In this document: positions 23,618-35,517 of the stretch, piece by piece | Numbering within the stretch: position 1 is the first letter of the stretch | How the letters are laid out: every line of letters starts with the position of its first letter | Assembly: GCA_028532985.1 (NCBI GenBank) | Contig: JANCIK010000005.1 | Span: forward strand, 3,230,501-3,294,500 | Source of the DNA: Stropharia rugosoannulata | Lineage: Eukaryota; Basidiomycota; Agaricomycetes; Agaricales; Strophariaceae | Reading direction: 5' to 3' | DNA: 64,000 nt | Program-made: the position numbers and the translations under genes | Notes under the pieces: model-generated | Told to the model about the DNA's origin: nothing | Databases searched by the model: none | What the model saw: only the letters and a program-made list of their open reading frames with translations

Positions 23618-25904
23618 CTAGAATCCTCTACGTCGTTGAACTATAGGGACTATGAGATTAAGAAACTGGGGCTGGGTCTGCTGTCGACGAGACCTTTCCA
23701 TTCCCCTATGTATCTCAAAAGGTGAATCCTGTGGCAGATAAGAAAGGTTGACTGGCTGTGTGGACAGATATATCCTGAGGTAGCCAACTTCCCCTCCTTG
23801 TTTAGCTTCTTGCATATTTCTCTCACAAATCAAGGGCTCAGTTCCCGAGTCGCCATAGCCGACTGTGAACGACTGTTGCGCACGCAAGTCAGGCCGGTAG
23901 TCGCTTGAGGTGGCGTTTGGGCTGAACCATTTACCTGGTGGATTGTGAAATAGAATAACGGATGTTCAGTGTCCATTTTCCAATTGAAAAAAGCAAGGGC
24001 TACTGTACTTACTGATAGATAGGTTTGCGTTATTGAAATAAAATACGTGTGTATAGAGATCAACCGGATTGCGATTGTGAAGTTTCAGTCCATAGTGAAT
24101 TGTTGGATCGTGAGGAATGGATACAATACCGTTCCTGTAAAAGTTAGCGGTAGGGTCTACGGGACCCCACGACTTGATCTGCCCGAAGTTGGTTTGCGGC
24201 TCTATTTCCGAGGTGGACATTACCAATTTATAGAAGCTTATCTCTATCTTGGCATTTTTTATTACTTCCAAAGGGTTTGTGCACCTTAGTTCACGGTAGA
24301 AATGTGCCGCACTTTCAAGAATTCTGAACAAATCTCCACGTCCAGATGAAGGATAGTAGCGAACATTGTGTACCCACTCCTTGAGGGGCAGGCTTTCGTG
24401 TCGTATTGAGCGCAAGGTGAATTGAATCCAATCCTTTGATATTCTGTCCGCTTTGATATTGGCCTCTTCAGGATTTTTAGTCATTGAGGGGTTGTACGTC
24501 GCCTCGTACTGCTGTAGGTGTTTGTGGAGTCGTTCAAAGCGGTTCCCCGGGGGAATGAATATTCGCAAGTCATCTTCATTCCAGACGTCTCTTTGGAGGG
24601 CGACAATAGGTTCATCGAGGCGGATATAACATGTGAACGAGACAGAGCTTAGAGAGGACAGTGGGCCTATTGGATCAGTTATAGAGAGAGTGCCGATTTC
24701 ATCTGCTAGATTTACATCCGACGCCCGGTATAAGGAGAACTTGGACATCTGATTAATCCTGTGAATAAGACCCGCTTCGATGATACGTCCGGCAGTGTAA
24801 TGCCTCGGGGTAGGCTCCCGGTAGCGCACGGCAAATAGTCTTTGTCGAGGAGGAGTAATTCGCAAGTTAAAAAGTATTCTGTTCGTATGGTTGCCTTCGC
24901 ATTGGGGTATTTGCTTGGATCTGCAGAAAATATTTCATGCACTTCAATACGAGTATGAAATGTATTAAAAAGAAAGAATTACCCTTGGAGCTCACGAATC
25001 TTTAGAATATAGGGCTTTGTGTAATTACTAATGTCACAGTAGCGCAGAGTCTTCAGTGGTTGATTGTACAGAACCCTCAAAAGTGCCGTAGTGAAGGCGC
25101 CCCTCCTCGTCGTCTCTACATCACGTTGAACGTAATGCTCATGTGCTAGTTGATCGCTTTCACAGGCGGCAAGTAATACATGAGAGTCCAAGGCCGCTTG
25201 CCTAAGAGCCCGATATGCTGGGCCAGGCCGTTCCTGGAGCATGCTGATGTGCATTTCTTCCAACTGGTGCGAAAATGTATCGGAAAGCTGTACTGAGCGA
25301 GCAATAGGACGTTTGTCATCGTGATTTAGAGCGTCTCTGCCCCTCGTACCCGATCCAGAGTAGCAACAATCGAGCACGACGGTCTGAAATAACTCAGTCA
25401 GAGCCACTCACGGGCTTCAAACTGGAAATTGCACTACGACTTACGATATTATTTCCTTTTGCTTCAGCTATCTCTCCCAGGAGCATACCAAGGAAATAAT
25501 CTGGAATGGGCGGGATCATCATTCCGGTGTCGGGATCAACACACTCACAGTCGTACGGGACAATTGACTGAATCCTTTTCGTTTCATCTTTCCAGTGCTG
25601 TGGTGGTGCTATTTCTGCTCCGTGGCCTGCGTAATAGATGAAGATGGCATCTCCTCTTTGAATGCGTGTATCATCCCTCAACCTTCTAAACGAGTTGATG
25701 ATACCGTTATATGTAGCGTTTTCGTTGAGTAAATAAGCGATGTGGTTGCTTGGAACCCCCAACGACATGAGCCATGCATGCATCGAGCGAGCATCGGCGT
25801 TGGGTCCGTGCAATGGCGCCCATCTACTATGAGGTACTTTGTAGTTGTTTATTCCGATCAAGAGCCCGAAGAGAGGAACTGGACTAGAACTGAGGGAACA
25901 ATAT
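23618..25904 (-). CDS. caspase-fold (metacaspase-like) protein with conserved C-terminal region
   Basis: Exons 25904-25445, 25383-24983, 24920-24013 and 23934-23618 join in frame to about 695 residues. The N-terminal ~290 residues are a caspase-hemoglobinase fold: FGLLIGINNYK, then GDAIFIYYAGHGAE with the catalytic His, then TVVLDCCYSGSGTRG with the catalytic Cys after DCC. Metacaspases cleave after Arg/Lys and act in stress and cell death. The remaining ~400 residues (through EWVHNVRYYPSSGRGDLFR, CTNPLEVIKNAKI, KLHNRNPVDLYTHVFYFNN, STQPVNLSYLPQDSPFE, to VPIVQRRRGF) form the long C-terminal region typical of these Agaricomycete proteins. The true first exon is not resolved; the coding start lies upstream of 25904. 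It is convergent with formamidase, 157 bp apart. Confidence 0.85.
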
Positions 25905-27533
25905 CTGATTTAGATTCCCCTTCAGGATGTCCAGACATGAGTAAGCCATACTTTGACATTTCAGTATTCCTTCGCGTCGGACGGCAACAAGTAGAAATTG
26001 CTTGAGTCTGTTGATCTTCGGGTCAGTAATTGCCGGGACTGAATGTTACGACCTCACAGGACTTACCGCAGTCTCCGAGGCGGGTTAAAGCGCAAGAAAG
26101 GTGATGCAGGGCCTATTATATGAGTGTTTTTTGTACTAGCCTCAGGTTATAAGGGAGGCGAGATGACTGACCTGCCATATCTCATATTTGTTACGGCTTA
26201 TATATCATTTGATTTGCTATCTCACCACCCAGACATTTATAGGTACATTGATTTCATGGTGTGTAGTAGCTGTCAAGGGTGTATCAATCTGTTCCCGGCA
26301 CGCAAGGAAGTATTCAGTTTGTGAGGTTCCTTACCTCACATATCTAGTTAGAACCCGCAGTATATCGGCGTTGACATTCGGACACCGTTGCTGTGTTTTC
26401 TGTTTTTAAATTTCTCCTGAGTTTTCTTACCTTGTCCTAGTATTCTCGGCTATCAGGTTGGCGAACACGTACTGTATGATTGCTGCACCGTCATTGGCAC
26501 TGGCAATCGCTGGCAGGATAACTTCTAGAGACGCTTTAAGTACAGACTCTGTGCTAACAGAGATTCACGGACAAAGACTTAATTTTAGAAAGAAGGAACA
26601 AAGAAAGGCAGCGCCGACATCGGAGGACAATCAGTCCGATATCTGGAGAAAGTATACAGAATATAATTGTTTGAAGTCGGTTAAGGTAGTACACAGCCTG
26701 GACCATGTGCATGATTGCCACTTAACTAACGCCGCGGATCGCCAATTGTAGGTCCATGATTAACATCTACTTGGCAAAAGTCTCTGGATGGATATGTGTA
26801 TTTGGCGGACAGAAGGCGCTCCAATTGGGTTTTCTTCTTACATAGTAGCGGAGGTAGTAGCTGACCAGTTCTGCTTATTATTCAAGGTAGAAAGAAGCAC
26901 TCTTTGGTTCGTGAGGTGATTTTGTTATTTATGGCTGTGCTATTAGTATATTTGAATGTATTTAATCCTCTCTAACAATAACTCCTAGTGAAAACGGACC
27001 TTATAGAAATCCATTCAATACCATGCAAATTTATTTGGTATATTAAAACATATCAAAACCTTTACTAGATCTATTAGAGTAGAATTGGCGGTTTTTGTAT
27101 CTATATAAATTGATTGAATACCTTTTAAAACATATTAAATGAACTTCCCGACGTCGACTTAGATGACTTACCATGGTCCAGCGGCTGCAGATTCAACGGA
27201 CTTAGAAGAAATCGCAACACTAACACGTGCGCCATTGGCAGTTGGCAGGCATTCCCGTGATGTTCCGCGTTCAAACTCTTCTCTTTCCCCAAACACCATC
27301 TCCAGGACTCCAACCAGCATATGTACAGTTCGGTGGAGAAGATAAGGGTCACGGTGCGCAAAATACGGAGCAGATGAGTTACCCGTGAGTATGCAGAACT
27401 TAAGAACTTACCCTGTGATGGTAAATGAAGGCCCCTCCAGCATTTGGTCGTTCCAGCACGCTTGCGACCAACTTGCGACACGCGATAGTACACTGGGAAT
27501 GACAACGCCAACATGACGCCGACACTGCTTATT
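25905..27533. other. gene-poor stretch upstream of the metacaspase-like gene
   Basis: It must contain the 5' exon(s) and promoter of the metacaspase-like gene near 25,905-26,100. The rest has only unsupported short frames (for example 26124-26324 and 26458-26751 plus, 27125-27514 minus). At 26,960-27,140 it is strongly AT-rich, with two near-copies of a tttaaaacatattaaa / atattaaaacatatcaaaa motif. Confidence 0.4.
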
Positions 27534-27896
27534 CTACGTCATGATGTTCGGCGTGCAGGAAACAGGACGCATGTAGCCGACACTGCCGTATGCTTGCAAG
27601 ATCTGTTGGCTGTTGTTACCTGGCAAAACTCGTAAGGTCAGTAGATCTGATATGCCATTTTTTCGGACCCAATCCCTATGAATCATGAAATCATACGCAG
27701 TAAGCTTGCCGGCCATCTCAACCTTGTGGAAAAGACGAAGGTCTCCGCCTCCGCATCTCACTGGAGTTACCATTTTCAAAAAGCCGCTCATATATATAGC
27801 TCCTGAGAGCTGACAGTTGTATGTGAGGACGGGTGTCTCTTTTAGTATTAGAACTGTCACAAAGGCGATAATGCGCTGACCAAAACACATTGACAA
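27534..27896 (-). CDS. possible small secreted protein, unrecognised
   Basis: An uninterrupted 120-codon frame beginning MSMCFGQRIIAFVTVLILKE, which has a basic residue followed by a hydrophobic core and could be a signal peptide. The rest has several Cys residues (NCQLSG, VRCGGGD, VSCTPN) and no family I know. An alternative ATG in another frame overlaps the start. Neither codon use nor conservation could be tested, so this may be a chance frame. Confidence 0.3.
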   Translation of the reverse strand: MSMCFGQRIIAFVTVLILKETPVLTYNCQLSGAIYMSGFLKMVTPVRCGGGDLRLFHKVEMAGKLTAYDFMIHRDWVRKNGISDLLTLRVLPGNNSQQILQAYGSVGYMRPVSCTPNIMT

Positions 27897-27969
27897 ATGC
27901 CACGCACTGACTGCATTGATGTAGGCTAATGATAGTTCACAATTGGCCTTAGTAATCTGCTGGCAGATT

Positions 27970-28168
27970 TATGAAGCACGGTTTGAGGTTCATAGTAGGC
28001 ATGCTGAACTTGTGGAAAACTTCAGAGACCGCTGAGGAAGTAAGGAAAAATATGTCAAGATTCCTCGAAACCTCATCTAGGATCTTCGAAAATATCTACA
28101 GCACAACCCCGTACTACTCTACGCCTCATAAACGGCACTGTTACTCACCGGCCGTTGCCGTTCTTGCC
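27970..28168 (+). repeat. dispersed repeat, copy 1 (about 200 bp)
   Basis: Starting tgaagcacggtttgaggttc, this closely matches 44208-44402 in the same orientation, with shared blocks such as aatatgtcaagattcctcga and cctcataaacggcactgtta and scattered substitutions. The copy is followed within 50 bp by the pogo remnant end. It codes for nothing I recognise and may belong to a transposon or a larger segmental copy. Confidence 0.75.
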
Positions 28169-28212
28169 AGATTTGCTTGGCACTTACCCTTTCACGTACT
28201 TGAGTTTGTATA

Positions 28213-28600
28213 CAGTCGAACCTGTGAAAGGGGTATGCCTTACTGCAGGTTATGCCCTTTCTCAGGTCCGAGAGAAATACTGTAAAAAATCGCCCAAAAT
28301 TGATACTTTGCATATCTACGATATATGAGTAGGCTGTTTGCATGCTTTTAGTGTTTCCATTGATACCTGAGCTTCCGCCTGCGCCACTGGATTAAGCTGG
28401 GTAGATGAGTGGCGAATAAGTGTCGAGATCGACACCGAGGGGGGTGGGATTGATGCATCATCTGGCATGCCTTCAGGTATGATTCCCGCTTTTCTCCAGC
28501 AGTTACGAATGGCTGTCGTGTCCACCTCACGCCAGGCTGCAAGCTTCATCGGCCAACCGCATTGCTTCAAGCTGATTGATGTCGTAGATTTGGGAAGGTG
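28213..28600 (-). mobile_element. pogo-type DNA transposon remnant, 3' end
   Basis: On the minus strand the sequence encodes the end of a pogo/Tc1-superfamily DDE transposase: IYDINQLEAMRLADEA, then in another frame WREVDTTAIRNCWRKAGI, a hallmark of the family's C-terminus. Seven extra bases (tgcagcc) between the two blocks break the frame. About 100 bp beyond the stop, at 28211-28222, TACAGTCGAACC looks like the terminal inverted repeat with the TA target. I found no matching second end, so the copy is 5'-truncated and dead. Confidence 0.7.
28316..28598 (-). pseudogene. frameshifted pogo transposase C-terminus
   Basis: The coding part of the remnant. The frame ending at 28316 gives WREVDTTAIRNCWRKAGIIP; the upstream frame gives IYDINQLEAMRLADEA. 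The extra heptamer near 28,533-28,540 joins them out of frame. The catalytic DDE residues lie further upstream and are missing. Confidence 0.7.
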
Positions 28601-31545
28601 TTATACCCGTCTCCTATGCGAACATATATTACCCTGTCAGTGCCTCGCGTGTAAATATGTATGTAAATCCGAATCCGAACCTGCACAACCGACCGAAACA
28701 AAACAATCAGCTCACAACTCGAGGCGCCAAGCTCTCGGCCGCCTCACACACATACACGTTATTCCCATACGCGCCCATCAGTTACTATAACCGTATTCCC
28801 ATGAACGTCTATCGAGCCCACTACACTACACTACGCCGCAACAGAACCTTATCCCCGCGCACGCCAAACCTAATCTGCCCTGCATAATATTACCCTCTCG
28901 CTCTAAAATCACACACGCGCTGTGTCAATCTTCGGCTTCCCCTGCGACAGCATCAGAATAAAGCGCAAGACGCAGGTGGGGCCTGTCATTCAGTGTCAGC
29001 ACCATCTGCAACTGCGTCAAGTTACAGTGCGCGTCGCGAAAACCTGTGTGCGTCTCCGACCAACTCGCATCGGCCGCCGAGGGAACGGTGGGTACGGTAC
29101 GGTATGGTATGGTATACATACGTGCATACAACTCGGACTCTATAGAGTATGCTCCGGGCTCCATTTCGTCGCTCGACAGGCTTCGCTGCGTGCGTGCCTT
29201 TCATATTAGTATCCATATCCTGTGTGCTAAATTATGAACTCTCTGCGCCTCGATCAAAGGCAACGACAGCTTATTCCAACCTCGTTAATTACCACTCTTA
29301 TCACATAAATACCTATACCCTCTTCGCCGTCGATACTGCCGCGTCCCAGATTGCTCGAGCTCACCCAATCAGCAGTAATGACTCAACAGGTGCATGTACC
29401 ACATCACAATCACACGCGGAGGCCTCATGTAAGTACATATAAACGCCACTTCATCTCCTCTCCTCGTCTTATATACGAGCAAGAACGTTCGCTTCCAGTA
29501 GCACTTGCCGTCTGACTGTCACCCTCTCTCATTGCGCATGCATGGCGGTCTGCAAACTAATTGTCATCACTCTATGAACTAACATCATTCCATGAACTAA
29601 CACCACTATGAATCAGCACCAATCAATGAACTCGCACCGCAATCGACGCACTAGGCTACAACCTCAGTAGTGATACCGCATATGACTCGGTATACGTACG
29701 CATGATATCTCTGACTCGGAGTTACAGTTGCAGTTGCTCTAGGCTATATCCCATCTATGATCCCACCCCACCCCACCCCATCCCATCCCATCCCATCCCA
29801 GGCCGTTTGGATCTACGTCCAAGTCCAGAGTGCATCCCCGTTTCCGTTCCGCTGAGCCGGGTGACGGACGGGTCGTGCCCCTGGACGCGGACGCGTTCGG
29901 ACGCGTCACCCAACCCCGCATTTCCCCGTTTCCCCGAGGACGGTCCCACTGCATATCGTTATGGTATGGTACTACTTATAGTGCTACATCGTTATATCAT
30001 GATGGTACTACATATCCTACCGTTATGCATCGATCCGTCCTACCCTCGAGAAAGTCCGTGCTTTCCCTCCCTCTCGTGCCGTTCCTCCCGTCCCTCCCTC
30101 CCGTCCAGGCTCCCTCCCGTGTGGCATCTCGTCCCCCCTTGTACACGTCCCGTCCCGTGTACCTCACCTCATCTTCTATCCCATGCACGGGCCATCGTAC
30201 GTGTCTATCCCATCCAACCTCGGTCTCATCTCTAGGCCCTCCGGTCCCTCTGTAACTCTGTAACTCTGTAACCCCATTTTTTCCACCCCATCCATCGCGT
30301 CCAACCTCTAAGTCTTCCTCAAAACTTGAAGGAGTCACTGGTGATGGATCGCACCACGACCCACCCGTCTACCTGTGGTACTACCGTTGGTAAGGTGCCG
30401 GTGAGATCAATGTTCGATGTAAGTATTTCGCTTCCGAATATAGCTTGTCTTTTTTTGTAACCCCACACGACTCGGATGAACGAATGAACAAAAGAAACAC
30501 TCACCCAGCCCAAGTCTGTCACTGTGATGCGCCTTGGGATAAGATCATAAGCAAAACTGAACCAAAGGGGGCACATACGATCAGTTGATTGCCTCCATAA
30601 GTGTCATCGAGCTCGAGCTTCGAAGCTAGACGATCAGAACAGGTCGGTCAACGAAGAATTGGCCGGGTCGGGTCAAAGTTCTTCAATCGTCTCCCATCAT
30701 CTAATAGCCGCAACACCCTCCCTCCCTCACGTTCACTTTTCTCTGCAATATTACAAGTTTTTCATTCACACCTATTCACCCGCTTTCCTTTCCAGAGTTT
30801 CGTACACGATCAGCAGTAGCTTGGTTCTCCACACGCTCTCGTGAGTCGTTACGCCTCAGGTATCGGGCGCGGGAAACAACTTACAGCCTTTTCTCACGGT
30901 AACTTGTTATGTATTTGCTACGACTCGGGCGGAATACGACGGCCCAGGAGACTCAAGTTGACGCTACAATATTTGCGCACCATACCTGATCATCTTTATG
31001 GAGCTATATACTATGCAACAAGCATTACTATTGTAGTAGTAGCACAATACTAGATGTAGCGGGTGAATTTGGACTATAGTAGAAAGTTTAAGTGACCTTC
31101 GGCCCAATATCACATTTAGGCTAGATCCCGCATGAAGACTCAACTTGCCAAACGTTTTGCCTGGAAAGTTTCTTATTTGCTTCTCAAATTAACTTTGTAG
31201 ATTTCCCTTCTTGAAGAAGTAATATAAATTCCCCGTCACTTCGTTATTTAGCAGAGCCCATAAGTACTATTCCTGGGGCTCATCACACGAGCTTCGATAC
31301 TCCTCCGAACTCCCGTATGAAAGGATTCACCGCGACCTCTGACTAGAATTGCGCAAACGGACGTTGAATAAACAAATTCATACACGCCTGGACAAAATAA
31401 ATTGCAAGACAAAGTTCCAGTTCAGCTTATCATAATTCCTATCTCTGATTTACTATCTGATCTGATACAACGATGCGTCTTGGATCCTCCGAGTACTATC
31501 CAACACACAATCTGCACAGAGGCTCAATTACATCCATTAACTGCC
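28601..31545. other. 2.9-kb gene-poor stretch with simple repeats
   Basis: No gene-like frame is supported. Visible low-complexity tracts: (ggtay)n at 29,093-29,116, ccatgaactaacacca-type units at 29,570-29,625, (ccccay/cccat)n at 29,763-29,802, and ctgtaactctgtaactctgtaac at 30,248-30,272. CT-rich sequence prevails from 29,700 to 30,330. The last part is the 3' flank of the LysM gene. Confidence 0.5.
29763..29802. repeat. C-rich pentamer microsatellite
   Basis: Tandem ccacc / ccatc / cccat pentamers read as eight or so units of (CCCAY). Confidence 0.8.
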
Positions 31546-32203
31546 TCAGTTCGCCGGCCCGACGCAGAGTACCTAGTCGCCCATGGAAGTCAGAACCAAA
31601 TTTTCCAAGGAGAATAAGAGACCTCACTTCACCGGGGAAAATATTTCCGCATGTAGCATTCACGTTAGGGTTGCTCGCTAAAAGCTGGTTCACGGTGATA
31701 TTGGCCTGAGTCGCAATGCTGAAGCAAGTATCGCCGGGTACGATAACATGGACATCCTTGCAATCGTGGCCAGTGAGCCCAAGGCAAAGGACCTAGAATA
31801 TATGTATAGCCGGTAAGCGGGAGTACTTAAACCCTGGGTCTAATTTACAGGCTCAATCGTACCTCTCCGACTTGCAGGTTGTCGCAGGCGGGGTCAATGA
31901 TGGCAGCATTGACCGATTGAAGTTGGAAACTAGAGGATCAATTAGTTACATCTATATAGCAGTAGAAAGGATGCTGAGCGGGGCCATACGTAGAAACATT
32001 CTGAGCAGCGCAGATGCTGTCGCAGATATCCCCTGGCTGTACAGTGTAGAACCTATCGCAAGTAGCTGCTTGTGCATTGACAGAAGCGGCTGATATCAAA
32101 GGCCAGAGGGTCAGTACCTCGACAGCAGCTGCCCGACGAGCATGAGCTACTGACCGATGGATAACACAGCGAGAACAAAAGTCTGAATGAGCTTAGTAGC
32201 CAT
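31546..32203 (-). CDS. secreted protein with two LysM domains
   Basis: Several exons splice to a 136-residue protein. It has a signal peptide (MATKLIQTFVLAVLSIG..ASVNAQA). LysM 1 reads CDRFYTVQPGDICDSICAAQ and ends DNLQVGEVLCLG; LysM 2 reads DVHVIVPGDTCFSIATQANI, then LLASNPNVNATCGNIFPGE and VLCVG. LysM modules bind chitin or peptidoglycan. Short secreted proteins made only of LysM repeats are often chitin-masking effectors in plant-associated fungi, but they also occur in saprotrophs, so an effector role is an inference. Three of the joins used GTACGA, GTATGG and GTGAGG donors and each kept the frame. The ATG at 32203 begins the signal peptide. Confidence 0.85.
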
Positions 32204-33599
32204 TGTAATGAAAACTGAGTACTGAGGCTTGTTGAATAGTGCGTGAAGAGCTGATTCTTGAGGATGAACTGTTCAAACTGAGGATCACTGAAAAACTGGT
32301 GCCCTTTTATACCTCTCGGATGCTGCGAGCTGAGTCAAGTTTTTTTTTTCCGTCCCGGAGAGCGACTTCCAGTCATTTTCCAAGAGGCTTTTTGATTTTC
32401 CCATACAAGGCACAGAAATCACGACGACCTACTATTAGTCATTCCTTGTGCAGATGTTTAAAAATAGAATGATCGTAGTGCTAAACATCTACTTGCTAGC
32501 CGAAAAAGACACACGTGGGAAGGCATATAGCCGTTAAGGATCCTGAGGCGAGCCGCGAAAGAGAAGAGCTGCATAGCTTACTGCATGGGCTTAAGTTGCT
32601 CTCTCCGGTTTGACCGCGAGATACACTGCAGATTCGCGAGAACCTGACATTATTGCAGCACAGTATATGTTCGGCGCTAAAATATTTTCAACACTCATTC
32701 CTGAGTCACAAAAGTTTCTCTTTTGTGTTTTCACACTGAGGTCTAGAGTTGCCGGTATTATACAAATGTAAACCTAGATATAAGGCACAGCAACGATTAG
32801 TCGACGCCAGTCTCTCTCTCTTGGCACATCATCGATTCATCCTCTGAGGATGATTCGCTTGCCTAAGCGCCACCTCCCCAGACACGCCTCAAAACGTTAC
32901 GCAACATGCGAGGCATGGACTAGAATCGCCGAAAATTGATGGTAAGTCAATCTGCTACAATCTAAGTCAAGGTAAATACTTACGGAAATATCTTCTTCCT
33001 TATCATCATCGTCCTCATCATTGTATTTTTCATCAGAAGCTGCTTCTGCATTGTTGTTCTCTGATGGGATAGCGGCGCGTGCGGAAACAAGGGCAGCAAA
33101 CCCACGGTCCAAGTCAGCCTCTAGGTCGTCCAGAAGCTCGTCTTCTGGAATGTCTGCGAAAGTCCCGGGCGTAATTCCGGCGCCAGTAGCCAGGCGAGTC
33201 TCTGTTATACGGTAGCCGAAACGGATGACTGGACCCAAGGCATTTTCTGCTCAATCACATTGTGCGCCGCATCACGCACCAAGGACGGGTTTCTTCTCGC
33301 TGCTCGCTCCGGTATACTGCTACAGTAGTATGTCCCACCCGATTACTCACGAGACTACAGTCTTCCATGTCATTGAGGTAGCTACACCAGTAGTTCTATT
33401 AAGTAATTGCAGTGAGTATTAACTTTGATCTACTGGTCATATATAACGTCTCTTTCTCTGTCTAACGTCATCTCAATTTATTCAGTGATCAACAGGTCAG
33501 TAGAACGTGCGGCCGAGATGGGAGGGGAGGGAGGCAACATGAGCTTCAATGACTACTACTTGATGTCTTTGGTACGCCGCCGCTGCCTGCAGAGGCCAT
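32204..33599. other. intergenic with one unsupported acidic frame
   Basis: It contains the LysM promoter. A minus frame at 33238-32897 codes for 113 residues with an acidic run (DEDDDDKEED) and a possible GTAAGT donor; I recognise no family and cannot find a convincing partner exon. Otherwise nothing is seen. Confidence 0.35.
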
Positions 33600-34172
33600 T
33601 TAAGAGTCCGGTACGGATGGCTCCCCGCTGGAGTCAGTTGCTAATTCACCAGTAACAATGGGGTTAGCCTGTATAGCACCTGCCATGCTCAGTCAGTAAC
33701 GTCTCTTGGATTTCTTGTGCTTAAAGTAAGACGTACGAGTGACAGTATCGTATATGTTTCCTGCTGCAATGACATATCTGATGTTTCCAAACGTAGTTTG
33801 GGTAGAATTGCGTCCTATACACATGGTGAATCTCATGGATACTGTTCCCGCTTCGCTAGAAGTACTTGGTGTGAGGGCAGAAGAGAGTATCGTGGCGGGA
33901 GAAAGCGCCAAAGGAGCAGGTGCTTCGGGCAATGTGTAGTAATAATGCCCGCCTGTGATATTAAACTCGAGGTCCCCTGTGCGAACGTTGGTTGCGCCTT
34001 CGAAATCGCAAATGATAATGCTGTTGCCAGTTGAATCATTCCGGGGCGGAGAGCTACTACGGTTCTCCGTGACAGGGGCACCACTGCTGTAGTTGGGTGG
34101 ATCTATAGTCTGACTACTAACAGGCATGAGAGGTTTTTGCTTCTGAGGGAAGGATGCGTTGTGGGGTTCCAA
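33600..34172 (-). CDS. family X protein, copy A (unrecognised)
   Basis: Exons 34172-33737 and 33679-33600 (57-nt intron, donor GTACGT) give 171 residues. It belongs to a four-member family in this window. Shared features are a Pro-rich start (DPPNYSSGAP), the block CDFEGATNVRTGDLEFNITG followed by GHYY, a middle spacer, MRFTMCIGRNS, then FGNIRYVIAAGNIY. The intron falls right after this second block, and a short tail (NPIVTGELATDSS, ending PDS) follows. No signal peptide or membrane helix is visible, so it should be cytosolic or nuclear. The two blocks look like related beta-strand/turn motifs. Function unknown. Confidence 0.7.
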
Positions 34173-35517
34173 GACTATGTAGGGATTAAATATTTTATTT
34201 ACGGTCCCTGAAGGCCTGAATCCTCAAGCATGTCCCATATAAGAAAAATGGGACCAGCATTTTGACTTGGTCTTGACAATTAATATTCGGTTCGGGACGG
34301 GCACGAGAAACGCACACAGTCCAAGTGAGAACATGGTAAATATTCCCTGATATGTAGACAAATAGAACAACATGAATAGCTGGCGTAATAATCATCTAGC
34401 CTCATGGCAAGGCCTCTCTAAAAGGTAATGTTGAAAGCCGCCTGAGTCGGACTGTTTGCCCTACAGGGATGGAAACTCATTTCATTATTTCTAATAAATT
34501 CCTCATAAATAGGAAGGAAAGAGTGCATCCAGGGGAATAAGGTGGAATAATGTCCATTCCATCCATGCAAACATCCATCTACATATGGTAGCAAAGTGTA
34601 TATTAACCAGCCCCAAAAATATTGTGTATTCCCTGTCGTAACTTCGCAAAACGTGTGGTTAATCGCTAACTCAAAGCTGCCCACCCCACTCATTCCTGCT
34701 ATTATGACCAAACAGGTTAGATGCGTAACACACCCTTCGGTCATTGCTATCATACACTTGGCTAAAGTACCTAATAGTTGGAATTGGCGTTGAAGCTTGA
34801 GGCCTGAGGCCTGAGGATCTAACTCTAAAAATAGTCTGGGTCTACACGAATTTTGCTCAGGCACCGAATGAAGGGTTTGGTCTGCTGCCTTTTGGTCTGC
34901 TCAGTGCGGAATCTCAACAGCAGTTGTGGGCTTGAAATTTGCAATGCCTGTGCAAAATCAATGACAAGTGATAATATGCCATGTCCAAACATTGATGTAC
35001 TCGTTTTATTGCCGTAATCTCCCTCATTGCCAACATTTATGTAATCGGGTTCTCTAACATTATTCAGGCCGGAAATAAATCTACTTGTAGACGGCACATC
35101 CAGCATCCAGTGCACCAGCTCTGAGATACATTTAAAAGTCGATATAAAAGTATGTGAGAACGGCTGAATACGAAGATGTTGTCTCCAAGTACACCCGTGC
35201 GAAGATCAACGTCAACTCGGGGATCGGGGGACCGCGAAATTACCATTCGTTGCTCTGTCTGCATTGCACACCTTTCTTTCCTCGTTCTTCCCTCTTTGTC
35301 TTTAAGGCTCTTTTTGCAGGCTAGACAACTTCCAACGGTGTACGCAAGGCGTGGGCAAGAACATTTCGTATTTACGATGTATGTGCTTACATCTCTTCTT
35401 TATATTTCTTCCTGGCCGGCGGCTATTTTAAAGACAAAGGTAGTGTGATTTGCTGGGAAGAAGCTTTCACTAGATCTGCCTTGGACCAGTTCTAGTCCTC
35501 TGCCACCAAGTCCGAAC
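34173..35517. other. intergenic between divergent family X copies A and B
   Basis: Two minus frames (34864-34418 and 35115-34825) are open, the first with hydrophobic segments, but I recognise no family and find no intron structure joining them. A gaggcctgaggcctgagg repeat lies at 34,800-34,817. The two ends should hold the promoters of copies A and B. Confidence 0.4.

Noticed and set aside
28601..30600. CT-rich repeats as a CRISPR-like or tandem-gene array
   Set aside because: Units are 4-6-bp microsatellites without spacers, and the organism is a eukaryote.
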